Shown here in pieces: positions 1 through 5,225 of a DNA stretch of 5,263 bases. Under the pieces are notes generated by a model. The model was not told the DNA's origin. It saw nothing but the letters and a program-made list of their open reading frames with translations, and did not search any database. Position 1 is the first letter of the stretch. Each line of letters opens with the position of its first letter. The DNA is taken from contig JAFGSH010000200.1 of the NCBI GenBank assembly GCA_016934695.1, positions 1 to 5,263 of the forward strand. Reading direction: 5' to 3'. This stretch comes from Deltaproteobacteria bacterium. GTDB taxonomy: Bacteria > Desulfobacterota > Syntrophia > Syntrophales > UBA2210. The position numbers and the translations under genes are program-made.

Positions 1-239
1 CCCGGTCGAATATCCCCCCGGATATGGAGCTCGAGACCGGCATGGTCGTTCAGATGTCGGATCGGTCGGGACGCCCTATCCCCGTCATCGTGGCGGAGAT
101 ACTCGACGACGTGGTAAAATTGGATGTCAATCATCCCCTCGCCGGGAAGACCCTGGTCTTCGATATCGAGATCGTTGCAACGGGCCTCCAGCCTGATTGC
201 CAGACCTGTTCAGGCAATTGCAGCGGTTGCGGTGAATGA
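1..239 (+). CDS. slyD: SlyD-like FKBP-type peptidyl-prolyl cis-trans isomerase, C-terminal part (5' end outside window)
   Basis: The reading frame is open from the left edge (first full codon at 3) to a TGA at 237-239, so about 78 C-terminal residues are present. Two things mark it as the SlyD branch of the FKBP prolyl isomerases: the segment just before the tail reads NHPLAGKTLVFDIEI, the closing strand of the FKBP fold in this family, and the block before it (RPIPVIVAEILDDVVKLDV) matches the end of the inserted chaperone (IF) domain. SlyD proteins are cytosolic; they catalyse prolyl isomerisation, hold unfolded chains, and often carry metals through a His/Cys-rich tail. Here the tail is short and has four cysteines in a C-x2-C-x3-C-x2-C pattern and no histidine, which suggests metal binding (inference). 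An internal ATG at 24 is not the start, because homologous sequence continues upstream. Family assignment is firm; exact function is inferred. Confidence 0.9.
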   Translation, partial: RSNIPPDMELETGMVVQMSDRSGRPIPVIVAEILDDVVKLDVNHPLAGKTLVFDIEIVATGLQPDCQTCSGNCSGCGE

Positions 240-245
240 GGGCAC

Positions 246-300
246 AGCCGGGTGGAGGGAGACCCGGATCTTTCTGGATGCCGTTGAAGTTTTCCCGGCT
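246..300 (+). repeat. Overlapping inverted repeats between slyD and mltA; possible weak slyD terminator
   Basis: Two alternative hairpins share a 5' arm. CCGGGT (248-253) can pair with ACCCGG (262-267) around an 8-base loop and is followed by ATCTTTCT, a broken T-tract that could act as a weak intrinsic terminator for slyD. Alternatively AGCCGGG (246-252) pairs perfectly with CCCGGCT (294-300) across a 41-base loop. Both pairings are visible in the sequence; termination or switching is inference. Confidence 0.35.
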
Positions 301-312
301 ATCTGGTACAGA
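284..312 (+). promoter_or_regulatory. Candidate mltA promoter (weak)
   Basis: TTGAAG at 284-289 (four of six matches to TTGACA) lies 17 bases before TACAGA at 307-312, and a TG pair at 304-305 would give an extended -10 element. Transcription would begin near 319, about 30 bases before the mltA start. The -10 hexamer itself matches poorly, so this is only a candidate. Confidence 0.25.
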
Positions 313-345
313 AAGACAGGAAACCCCTGAATTGCGTGGTGCACT

Positions 346-1530
346 GTGCGGATGAAGAGGACACTGTTTCTTCTGCTTCTATTCTTTGTGGCGGGGTGCG
401 CGGTAATGCCGCCGGAACGGGGGGTGCTTCCCCCCCTTGTTCCGATTTCTCCCCGTGATGTTCCCCCACTGATCGATGACCTTGACCGGGCGTCCCTGGA
501 GCGTGCGATCGACCGGAGCATGGAGTATTACGACCGACTCCCCGAGGACCGTGCATTTCGTCTTGGGGACCGCGTGTGCACCGTGGGAGAACTGAAGGCG
601 TCCCTTCGTGATTTTCTGGAGATTATCAGGACGTCGGATTCGAACGAGCAGCGGGAGGCGATCATTCGACAGAGATTCGATATCTACCGGGGTTCCGGAA
701 GGGAAGGGGGAGAGGTCCTCTTCACGGGGTACTACGAGCCGATTCTTGCAGGGTCGCTTGAGAGAACCGAGGAGTATTGCTATCCCATCTACCGGACCCC
801 TGATGATCACATCGCTATAGACCTCGGGGGATTCAGGGAAAAGTACCGGGGCGAGCGGATCATCGCCCGGATCGAAGAGGGGCGGGTTGTTCCCTATTAT
901 ACACGCGAGGATATCGACGTGAAGAAGTGCCTTGAGGGGAGAGGACTTGAGCTTCTCTGGCTCTCCGATCCCGTCGACCGATTCTTCTTGCAGATTCAGG
1001 GATCCGGGGTCGTAACCCTCCCCGGGGGGGAGCTCGTCCAAGTGAGCTACGAGCAGAGTAACGGCCACCCTTACAGCAGCGTCGGCAGGATCTTGGTGGA
1101 CCAGGGTAAGATGTCCATGGAAGAGGTGTCGCTCAAAGGGATCAAGAGATACCTGCACGAGCATCCCGACGAGATGTTTGATATCCTGAACCGCAACGAG
1201 AGTTACGTGTTCTTCCGGATTGTTGAGGAGGGGCCGGTGGGGAGTCTCAATGTCACGGTGACGCCGGGCAGGTCCATCGCCACGGATGCGGAGATCTTTC
1301 CCAGGGGAGCCCTTGCCTTCATCCGCTTGAGAAAGCCCGTTATAGACGAAAAAGAGGTCATCGTCTCGTGGGAGCCTTTCTCCCGGTTTGTTCTCAATCA
1401 GGACGCGGGAGGCGCGATCAAGGGTCCGGGTCGGGTTGATCTCTTTTGCGGCAGGGGAAGGGAAGCGGAGATCATGGCGGGACACCTGAAGGAAGGGGGA
1501 GAACTATACTTCCTCGTAAAGAAGCGGTAA
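346..1530 (+). CDS. mltA: Membrane-bound lytic murein transglycosylase A (lipoprotein)
   Basis: The protein cleaves the MurNAc-GlcNAc bond of peptidoglycan to give 1,6-anhydro-muropeptides during wall turnover. It is 394 residues from GTG 346, against 365 in E. coli. The N-terminus is a lipoprotein signal: basic MKR, a Leu/Phe-rich core, then lipobox VAGC with Cys18. The +2 residue is Ala, so outer-membrane sorting is expected. The MltA domain follows, with TGYYEP near 127-132 and QIQGSG at 216-221. The C-terminal 3D (double-psi barrel) domain has its three aspartates in RSIATD (D314), NQDAGGAIKG (D353) and GRVDLF (D365); the last should correspond to catalytic D308 of E. coli MltA (from memory). 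ATG 352 may be the true start, since a weak GGTG lies 10 bases before it and the signal peptide is complete from there. The gene stands alone, converging on the prenyltransferase gene. Confidence 0.95.
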   Translation: MRMKRTLFLLLLFFVAGCAVMPPERGVLPPLVPISPRDVPPLIDDLDRASLERAIDRSMEYYDRLPEDRAFRLGDRVCTVGELKASLRDFLEIIRTSDSNEQREAIIRQRFDIYRGSGREGGEVLFTGYYEPILAGSLERTEEYCYPIYRTPDDHIAIDLGGFREKYRGERIIARIEEGRVVPYYTREDIDVKKCLEGRGLELLWLSDPVDRFFLQIQGSGVVTLPGGELVQVSYEQSNGHPYSSVGRILVDQGKMSMEEVSLKGIKRYLHEHPDEMFDILNRNESYVFFRIVEEGPVGSLNVTVTPGRSIATDAEIFPRGALAFIRLRKPVIDEKEVIVSWEPFSRFVLNQDAGGAIKGPGRVDLFCGRGREAEIMAGHLKEGGELYFLVKKR

Positions 1531-1561
1531 TCTTTCGTAAGGACTTTTCCCGTATCGGAAG

Positions 1562-2500
1562 CTATGCAAGCGCAAAGGCAAGAGAGGCGGTTGTCCCGAG
1601 ATTGACCGCGATATTGAGTCCGCACAGCCTCTCCAAAGCGGGGCTGTTTTTATCCTTTCTCATAAAGAGACTGCCGATGATGAACGCCGAGAGCACCATC
1701 ACGGGAATATACGGGTACAGGACCTTGGTGGGGACATCGGCATATGTGGCACACAACAGCGCCCCCCATGCGAGAACCGATACCAGGGCGTAAAGCGCAA
1801 TGCCCTTCTCAATCCCCAGCCGGACAAGGATATTCCGTTTTCCTGTTGCCCGATCCGCCGGATAGTCGTGAAATTCATTGAGAAGTATCACGTTGAATAT
1901 GGTAAGGCCGACGGGGACCCCCATCCAGTGGACAAGCGGGTGCAGGTACCCGGTCTGGAGATAGAAGGCCGTCGCTATGGGGAGCCAACCGTAGCAAAAC
2001 CCGATGAAAATCTCACCGATTCCCCTGGTTACCAGTCGTACCGGTCTGGTCGAATAGAAAAATCCCGAGGCGATACCGAGAATGCCCAGAGGTATTGTAT
2101 ATGGCCCCGTATCGAGGCCGAACTGGAGGGTGATACCGATACCGGCGGCGCTTATCAGCGCGATGATGCTTGCATATCGCGCCTCTTCCCCCGAGATGAT
2201 GCCCTCCTGTATCATCCCCGTACCCCCCGCAAACCTGCTTTTGAAGATACCTTGAGAGATGACGTCTTCCCGGCAGTCGGAATACTCACCGGCATAATAG
2301 GTGGCAAGCATAACGGATATAACCGCCAGTATTCCCAGGATGCACACGGCCGGGTGAAAAGCTCCCTCCACCCTCCACGCCAGGATTGTGCCGAGGACGA
2401 AGGGGAATATCCCCACCAGATGGAACGCCGGCCGTGAGAGCTTGAGCCATCCGATCATTTTATGGATAAGGATCGAATTTTCCATGTTTATTTCTAACAT
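1562..2500 (-). CDS. UbiA-family polyprenyltransferase (MenA-like)
   Basis: An integral membrane enzyme of the UbiA superfamily, which transfers a polyprenyl chain from its diphosphate to an aromatic or other acceptor. It has 312 residues, the usual size, and consists largely of hydrophobic helices (for example 29-41, 51-68, 107-122, 133-148, 234-251, 262-279). The opening LKLSRPAFHL is the family's N-terminal RP motif. Motif 1, normally NDxxDxxxD, reads GEYSDCRED (E72, D75, D79). Motif 2 is NEFHDYPADRATGKRNILVRLG (D212, D216), close to the MenA pattern. A menaquinone role (dihydroxynaphthoate prenylation) is the best guess, but the substrate cannot be fixed from sequence, and no quinone genes are adjacent. 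The start is uncertain: ATG 2500 and ATG 2485 lack good ribosome binding sites, and ATG 2458, just before GWLKLSRP, would also give a full-length enzyme. It faces mltA, with 31 bases between them. Confidence 0.9.
   Translation of the reverse strand: MLEINMENSILIHKMIGWLKLSRPAFHLVGIFPFVLGTILAWRVEGAFHPAVCILGILAVISVMLATYYAGEYSDCREDVISQGIFKSRFAGGTGMIQEGIISGEEARYASIIALISAAGIGITLQFGLDTGPYTIPLGILGIASGFFYSTRPVRLVTRGIGEIFIGFCYGWLPIATAFYLQTGYLHPLVHWMGVPVGLTIFNVILLNEFHDYPADRATGKRNILVRLGIEKGIALYALVSVLAWGALLCATYADVPTKVLYPYIPVMVLSAFIIGSLFMRKDKNSPALERLCGLNIAVNLGTTASLAFALA
1624..1651 (+). terminator. Intrinsic terminator for mltA, antisense within the 3' end of the prenyltransferase gene
   Basis: ACAGCCTC (1624-1631) pairs with GGGGCTGT (1640-1647), giving eight base pairs including one G-U, around an 8-base loop, and the run TTTTT (1647-1651) follows at once. 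It reads as a terminator only on the + strand, about 95 bases past the mltA stop. The same bases encode the C-terminal region of the convergent gene, around its Leu-Cys-Gly codons. Function is inferred from structure. Confidence 0.6.
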
Positions 2501-2519
2501 GCGCGGTTATGTTTGTCAA
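2491..2519 (-). promoter_or_regulatory. Candidate promoter of the prenyltransferase gene
   Basis: On the - strand a perfect TTGACA (2519-2514) lies 17 bases before TAGAAA (2496-2491), which matches four of six positions of TATAAT. Transcription would begin near 2484, downstream of ATG 2500 and at about ATG 2485. If this promoter is used, translation would have to start at 2458 or be nearly leaderless, so the site bears on the choice of start codon. Confidence 0.4.
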
Positions 2520-2910
2520 ATACGACAGGAGTGCCGCAGGACACGGCGGCGGGTACTTTCGTGGAAACAAAAGGTCGATATGCGGGCCTGTGCGCCGGGG
2601 CGGTCTTCCCGCACCTCAACGTTTCATTATGGAATACGATTACTTATGGAAGATACGTGGGGGCATCTATCCTGAAGATATCTTTTTATGCCAGGTGTAC
2701 GTTTTTCTGTAGTTTTTGCTTGATTGTTGATTTTCTTTATGCTAGTGGATTGCTTAACGTCTCTGTTGCTGTATTGATAGGCATTTGCGGTGTTTCTGGC
2801 CTGGACCTTCATGGGAAGACCGAATCGGAGGCATGGCGTCTGGAGATAATGCCGAGGGGCATGTCCCGGGTGCTGGATTGATAAACATACATAAAAAGAG
2901 GAGGGGAAAA
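2501..2910. other. 410-base non-coding region between the divergent prenyltransferase and HU genes, with a T-rich tract
   Basis: No reading frame here resembles a known protein. The left part (2521-2640) is GC-rich and holds one small inverted repeat, TGCGGG (2581-2586) with CCCGCA (2608-2613). The middle part (2681-2780) is sharply T-rich: by hand count 51 T and 14 A in 100 bases of the + strand. The best HU promoter candidate in it is TTGCTT (2716-2721), 16 bases, TATGCT (2738-2743), and it is weak. The right part carries two small palindromes, CCGAATCGG (2820-2828) and GGGGCATGTCCC (2856-2867, one mismatch), possible protein-binding sites. The region probably holds the control DNA of HU and of the divergent gene; no RNA gene was recognised. 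Confidence 0.6.
2899..2904 (+). promoter_or_regulatory. Strong ribosome binding site of the HU gene
   Basis: A perfect AGGAGG lies six bases before ATG 2911. The frame is open upstream to ATG 2785, but that extension has no HU homology and lacks such a site, so this element decides the start at 2911. Confidence 0.9.
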
Positions 2911-3180
2911 ATGACGAAAGCCGAATTGGTAGCAGCAATTGCAGGGGATGCGGGGATAACGAAAGCTCAGGCCGGGAGAGCCCTGGATTCGTACATTGCG
3001 AATGTAACCAAAGCGCTCAAAAAGAACGGTAAACTTGGTTTGGTCGGTTTCGGGACGTTTTCGGTGGTGAAGAGGAAGGCACGGACGGGGCGTAACCCCC
3101 AGACGGGAGCGAAGATCCAGATTAAGGCAAAGAATGTCGTCAAGTTCAAAGCGGGCAAGACTCTTGCTGATAAGGTTTGA
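2911..3180 (+). CDS. hup: HU-family nucleoid DNA-binding protein
   Basis: An 89-residue protein, the standard length for HU/IHF-type histone-like proteins. These form dimers that bind and bend DNA with little sequence specificity, compacting the nucleoid and assisting replication and recombination. The N-terminus MTKAELVAAIAGDAGITKAQA is the family's helix-turn-helix dimerisation part. The signature GFGTFSVVKRKARTGRNPQT (46-65) is complete and contains the RNPQTG tip of the DNA-embracing arm, with Pro63 as the intercalating proline. The C-terminal half is rich in Lys, as in HU. I favour HU over IHF because of the overall HU-like pattern and the start MTKAELV, but a single subunit cannot fully exclude a divergent IHF. 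The gene appears to be transcribed alone: a long leader region lies before it and a strong terminator directly after. Confidence 0.96.
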   Translation: MTKAELVAAIAGDAGITKAQAGRALDSYIANVTKALKKNGKLGLVGFGTFSVVKRKARTGRNPQTGAKIQIKAKNVVKFKAGKTLADKV

Positions 3181-3197
3181 TCGTTGAAGATCATGCC

Positions 3198-3231
3198 GGC
3201 CCCTGGTTGTAAAGCCAGGGGCCATTTTTTT
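3198..3231 (+). terminator. Intrinsic terminator of the HU gene
   Basis: GGCCCCTGG (3198-3206) pairs perfectly with CCAGGGGCC (3215-3223) around an 8-base loop; one A and then seven T (3225-3231) follow. It begins 17 bases past the HU stop. It should separate the abundant HU message from the next gene. Confidence 0.93.
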
Positions 3232-3282
3232 GTCCGCCTGATCCCCCCTCTCCATCCTTCGGTCTTTCCCGGAATGTAGCAG

Positions 3283-4071
3283 GTGCGTATGAATATCGGT
3301 GGTCTGTTGCAGCGGTTTTCGGTCCTGCCTGTCTTGAGGGATGCCGGCATGTGCGCGGAAGGGATGGGACTGAGTGCGTATGCCGTGGGGGGGCTCGTGC
3401 GTGACCTGTTCCTGCGGCGTGAAACCCTCGATGTCGATGTGGTGATAGAGGGGAACGGCCTTGCGTTCGCATCCAGATTTGCAGCCGGTCAGGGTGCACG
3501 TCTTACCCTGTACAAGAGGTTCAAGACGGCACATCTCGTCCTGCCGGGCGACGTCAAGGTTGACGTGGCGACGGCACGAACCGAAACCTATGACCGCCCT
3601 GCCGCGCTTCCCGTGGTGAGGCCCGGTTCCATCAGGGACGACCTGTTTCGAAGAGACTTTTCGATCAACACCCTCGCTGCCTGTCTTAACCCCGGGAGGT
3701 TTGGGGATCTGTTCGACCCCTTCGGTGCAATGGACGATATAAGGGACGGGCGGATACGAGTCCTGCATGACGGAAGTTTCATCGATGATCCTACGAGGAT
3801 GTTCCGGGCCGTTCGATTCGAGAAGCGCTTTGATTTCAGAATCGAGGACGCTACGGAGATCCTCATCAGGGATGCCGTCTCCGCGGGTCTCGTCGGAAAG
3901 CTCTCCGGCTATCGTATCGCTTCAGAACTGAGACTTGTATTGAGGGAGGGGAATCCCCCCTCCATTGTCCGGCGTCTCGAAGAGCTCGGTGTCCTCTCCC
4001 TGGTCAGGAAAGAGGGAAAACGGTACCGGGAGGTAACGCGGCTGTTGCGCAGAATAGACGAAGAGAAATGA
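3283..4071 (+). CDS. Short CCA-adding enzyme/poly(A) polymerase-family nucleotidyltransferase (head and neck only)
   Basis: A 262-residue member of the class II tRNA nucleotidyltransferase/poly(A) polymerase family, which adds CCA or A residues to RNA 3' ends. The head domain is complete: YAVGGLVRDLFLRRETLDVDVV (33-54) with catalytic D50 and D52, a third carboxylate in VKVDVATAR (D94), RRDFSIN (123-129), DPFGAMDDIRDGRIRVL (145-161), and a nucleotide-template motif FIDDPTRMFRAVRF (166-179). In family members the last motif is usually EDxxR; here it is DDxxR (168-172). The protein ends soon after the neck helices (RIASELRLVL, RRLEELGVL), lacking the body and tail that normally bind tRNA; usual lengths are about 400 residues or more. 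It most resembles the PAP part of deltaproteobacterial DHH-CBS-PAP proteins but lacks the DHH and CBS domains. The start is GTG 3283 or ATG 3289 (AGGT at 3281-3284). A-adding, CCA-adding or inactive remain open. Confidence 0.85.
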   Translation: MRMNIGGLLQRFSVLPVLRDAGMCAEGMGLSAYAVGGLVRDLFLRRETLDVDVVIEGNGLAFASRFAAGQGARLTLYKRFKTAHLVLPGDVKVDVATARTETYDRPAALPVVRPGSIRDDLFRRDFSINTLAACLNPGRFGDLFDPFGAMDDIRDGRIRVLHDGSFIDDPTRMFRAVRFEKRFDFRIEDATEILIRDAVSAGLVGKLSGYRIASELRLVLREGNPPSIVRRLEELGVLSLVRKEGKRYREVTRLLRRIDEEK

Positions 4072-4080
4072 GCCGTTTGA

Positions 4081-4125
4081 CAGGAAACATTCTTTTTTGC
4101 TATACGGTCGCTTCACGGTTTCCTG
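4081..4125 (+). repeat. Inverted repeat downstream of the nucleotidyltransferase gene
   Basis: CAGGAAAC (4081-4088) is the exact reverse complement of GTTTCCTG (4118-4125), with a 29-base loop that contains a run of six T (4093-4098). No T-tract follows the second arm, so it is not a standard intrinsic terminator. It could be a weak 3' stabilising hairpin or an operator; the pairing itself is certain, the role is not. Confidence 0.4.
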
Positions 4126-4132
4126 CGCCCAC

Positions 4133-4158
4133 GTACCAGGGACTCGGGCGTCTGGTAT
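4133..4158 (+). repeat. Second inverted repeat in the leader region of trpS
   Basis: TACCAG (4134-4139) pairs with CTGGTA (4152-4157), with G-T wobble pairs possible on both sides, around a GC-rich loop. It lies upstream of the TATAAT box of trpS and so would be a DNA-level operator, or part of an RNA only if transcription starts further upstream. I looked for the conserved bases of a T-box leader and did not find them. Confidence 0.3.
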
Positions 4159-4210
4159 CCACCCCTCGTGATCCTCGCCTCCGGAAGATGTTCTTCAGGA
4201 GGATAGGGTA

Positions 4211-4216
4211 TATAAT
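4211..4216 (+). promoter_or_regulatory. Perfect -10 box, probable trpS promoter
   Basis: TATAAT matches the sigma-70 consensus exactly and lies 20 bases before the trpS start. No good -35 hexamer is found 16-18 bases upstream (the sequence there is ATGTTC). Transcription would begin near 4223, leaving a leader of only about 13 bases that begins right at the ribosome binding site. Confidence 0.45.
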
Positions 4217-4224
4217 GACATTCT

Positions 4225-4230
4225 GAGGAG
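4225..4230 (+). promoter_or_regulatory. Ribosome binding site of trpS
   Basis: GAGGAG lies five bases before GTG 4236 and supports this non-ATG start. No ATG in the same frame is placed suitably, and the homology to TrpRS begins within four codons of the GTG. Confidence 0.85.
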
Positions 4231-4235
4231 ATATT

Positions 4236-5225
4236 GTGGAAAAGAAACGAATCCTGAGCGGCATGCGTCCCACCGGGAGGCTGCACCTGGGCAACCTGCA
4301 CGGGGCGCTTCAAAACTGGGTCGATATCCAGAATACGGGGACCTATGATTGCTTTTACTTTGTGGCCGACTGGCACGCCCTGACGAGCGACTACAAAGAC
4401 ACCGGTCTCATCAAGTCATATTCCCTCGATATGGTTGTTGACTGGCTGAGCGTGGGGCTGGATCCGGTCAAGAGCACCCTCTTTATCCAATCCGCGATCA
4501 AGGAACACGCCGAACTGTTTCTCATACTCTCCATGATCACCCCCCTCTCATGGCTGGAGAGAAATCCCACGTACAAGGAGATGCAGGAGGAACTGTCCGA
4601 CAAGGATATCGGGACTTTCGGTTTTCTCGGGTATCCCGTTCTCCAGGCGGCGGATATCATCATGTACAAGGCTTACGGGGTTCCCGTCGGCGTGGATCAG
4701 CTTCCCCATGTAGAGCTCACCCGTGAGATCGCCCGGAGGTTCAACTTCCTCTACACGGAGATATTTCCTATTCCCGAACCCCTGCTGGCACACGTTCCCA
4801 AGCTGATGGGGCTTGACGGGCGAAAGATGAGCAAATCTTACGAAAATACCATCTACCTCCGGGACCGGGGAGAGGTGCTCAGGGAGAAGATCGCCTCCAT
4901 GTTTACCGATCCCCAGCGGATGAGGAGGACGGATCCGGGAAGGCCCGACGTGTGCAATGCCTTCCCGTTTCACGCGATATATTCATCACCTTCGGAAGTC
5001 AGCGAGATAGCGGACGCCTGCCGGGCGGCCAATATCGGCTGCGTGGAGTGCAAGAAACTCCTCGCAGAGCGGGTAGCGGAAGGGATGGCGCCCATGCACG
5101 AGCGGCAGGACTATTACCTTGAGCATCTGGATGATGTCAGGGAGATCATAGCCGATGGCGTTCGGAGGGCCTCGAAAATCGCGCGTCTGACGATGGAACA
5201 GGTGCGGGAAGCCGTGAAGATATGA
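4236..5225 (+). CDS. trpS: Tryptophanyl-tRNA synthetase
   Basis: A cytosolic class Ic aminoacyl-tRNA synthetase that charges tRNA-Trp with tryptophan, using ATP. It has 329 residues, the normal size for bacterial TrpRS. The N-terminus ILSGMRPTGRLHLGNLHGAL contains the TrpRS form of the HIGH signature, HLGN (17-20). LQAADIIMY (137-145) includes D140, in the place of the aspartate that recognises the indole nitrogen in characterised bacterial TrpRS (from memory). GVDQLPHVELTREIARRFN follows as the family's conserved block, and KMSKS is perfect at 197-201. Translation starts at GTG. The stop TGA overlaps the ATG of scpA, so the two are probably co-transcribed. Nothing is missing that would suggest an inactive paralogue. 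Confidence 0.98.
   Translation: MEKKRILSGMRPTGRLHLGNLHGALQNWVDIQNTGTYDCFYFVADWHALTSDYKDTGLIKSYSLDMVVDWLSVGLDPVKSTLFIQSAIKEHAELFLILSMITPLSWLERNPTYKEMQEELSDKDIGTFGFLGYPVLQAADIIMYKAYGVPVGVDQLPHVELTREIARRFNFLYTEIFPIPEPLLAHVPKLMGLDGRKMSKSYENTIYLRDRGEVLREKIASMFTDPQRMRRTDPGRPDVCNAFPFHAIYSSPSEVSEIADACRAANIGCVECKKLLAERVAEGMAPMHERQDYYLEHLDDVREIIADGVRRASKIARLTMEQVREAVKI

Noticed and set aside
379..1485. A 368-codon open frame on the - strand
   Set aside because: It lies entirely antisense to mltA, whose domains and catalytic motifs are unmistakable. The translated product is low in hydrophobic structure and matches no family I know; GC-rich codon use keeps the opposite strand open.
1490..1514. Inverted repeat AGGAAG/CTTCCT at the end of mltA as a terminator for the convergent gene
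   Set aside because: No T-tract follows it on the - strand and the stem is short, so it has no terminator features beyond six paired bases.
1868..2437. A 189-codon + strand frame within the prenyltransferase gene
   Set aside because: The - strand product has clear transmembrane helices and both UbiA motifs; the + strand product is a charged, Pro/Arg/Asp-rich chain typical of a shadow frame.
2513..2881. A 122-codon + strand frame in the region before HU
   Set aside because: It has no ribosome binding site and no family resemblance, and its hydrophobic middle merely reflects the T-rich tract. A frameshifted remnant cannot be excluded, but nothing supports one.
2785..2910. A 42-codon N-terminal extension of HU
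   Set aside because: HU proteins begin at the MTKAELV position; the perfect AGGAGG is placed for ATG 2911 and the extension has no family similarity.
2809..3768. A 319-codon open frame on the - strand across HU and the nucleotidyltransferase gene
   Set aside because: It spans two well-supported + strand genes and the HU terminator, and its product has no recognisable domain.
4072..4235. Continuation of the nucleotidyltransferase in another frame, which would make it a frameshifted gene
   Set aside because: I read the downstream frames and all hit stops without a convincing match to the missing body domain. One frame gives a short Trp/Leu-rich stretch (around 4150-4180), too weak to count.
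4081..4235. T-box riboswitch ahead of trpS
   Set aside because: The conserved T-box bulge sequence is absent and the predicted promoter leaves almost no leader RNA.
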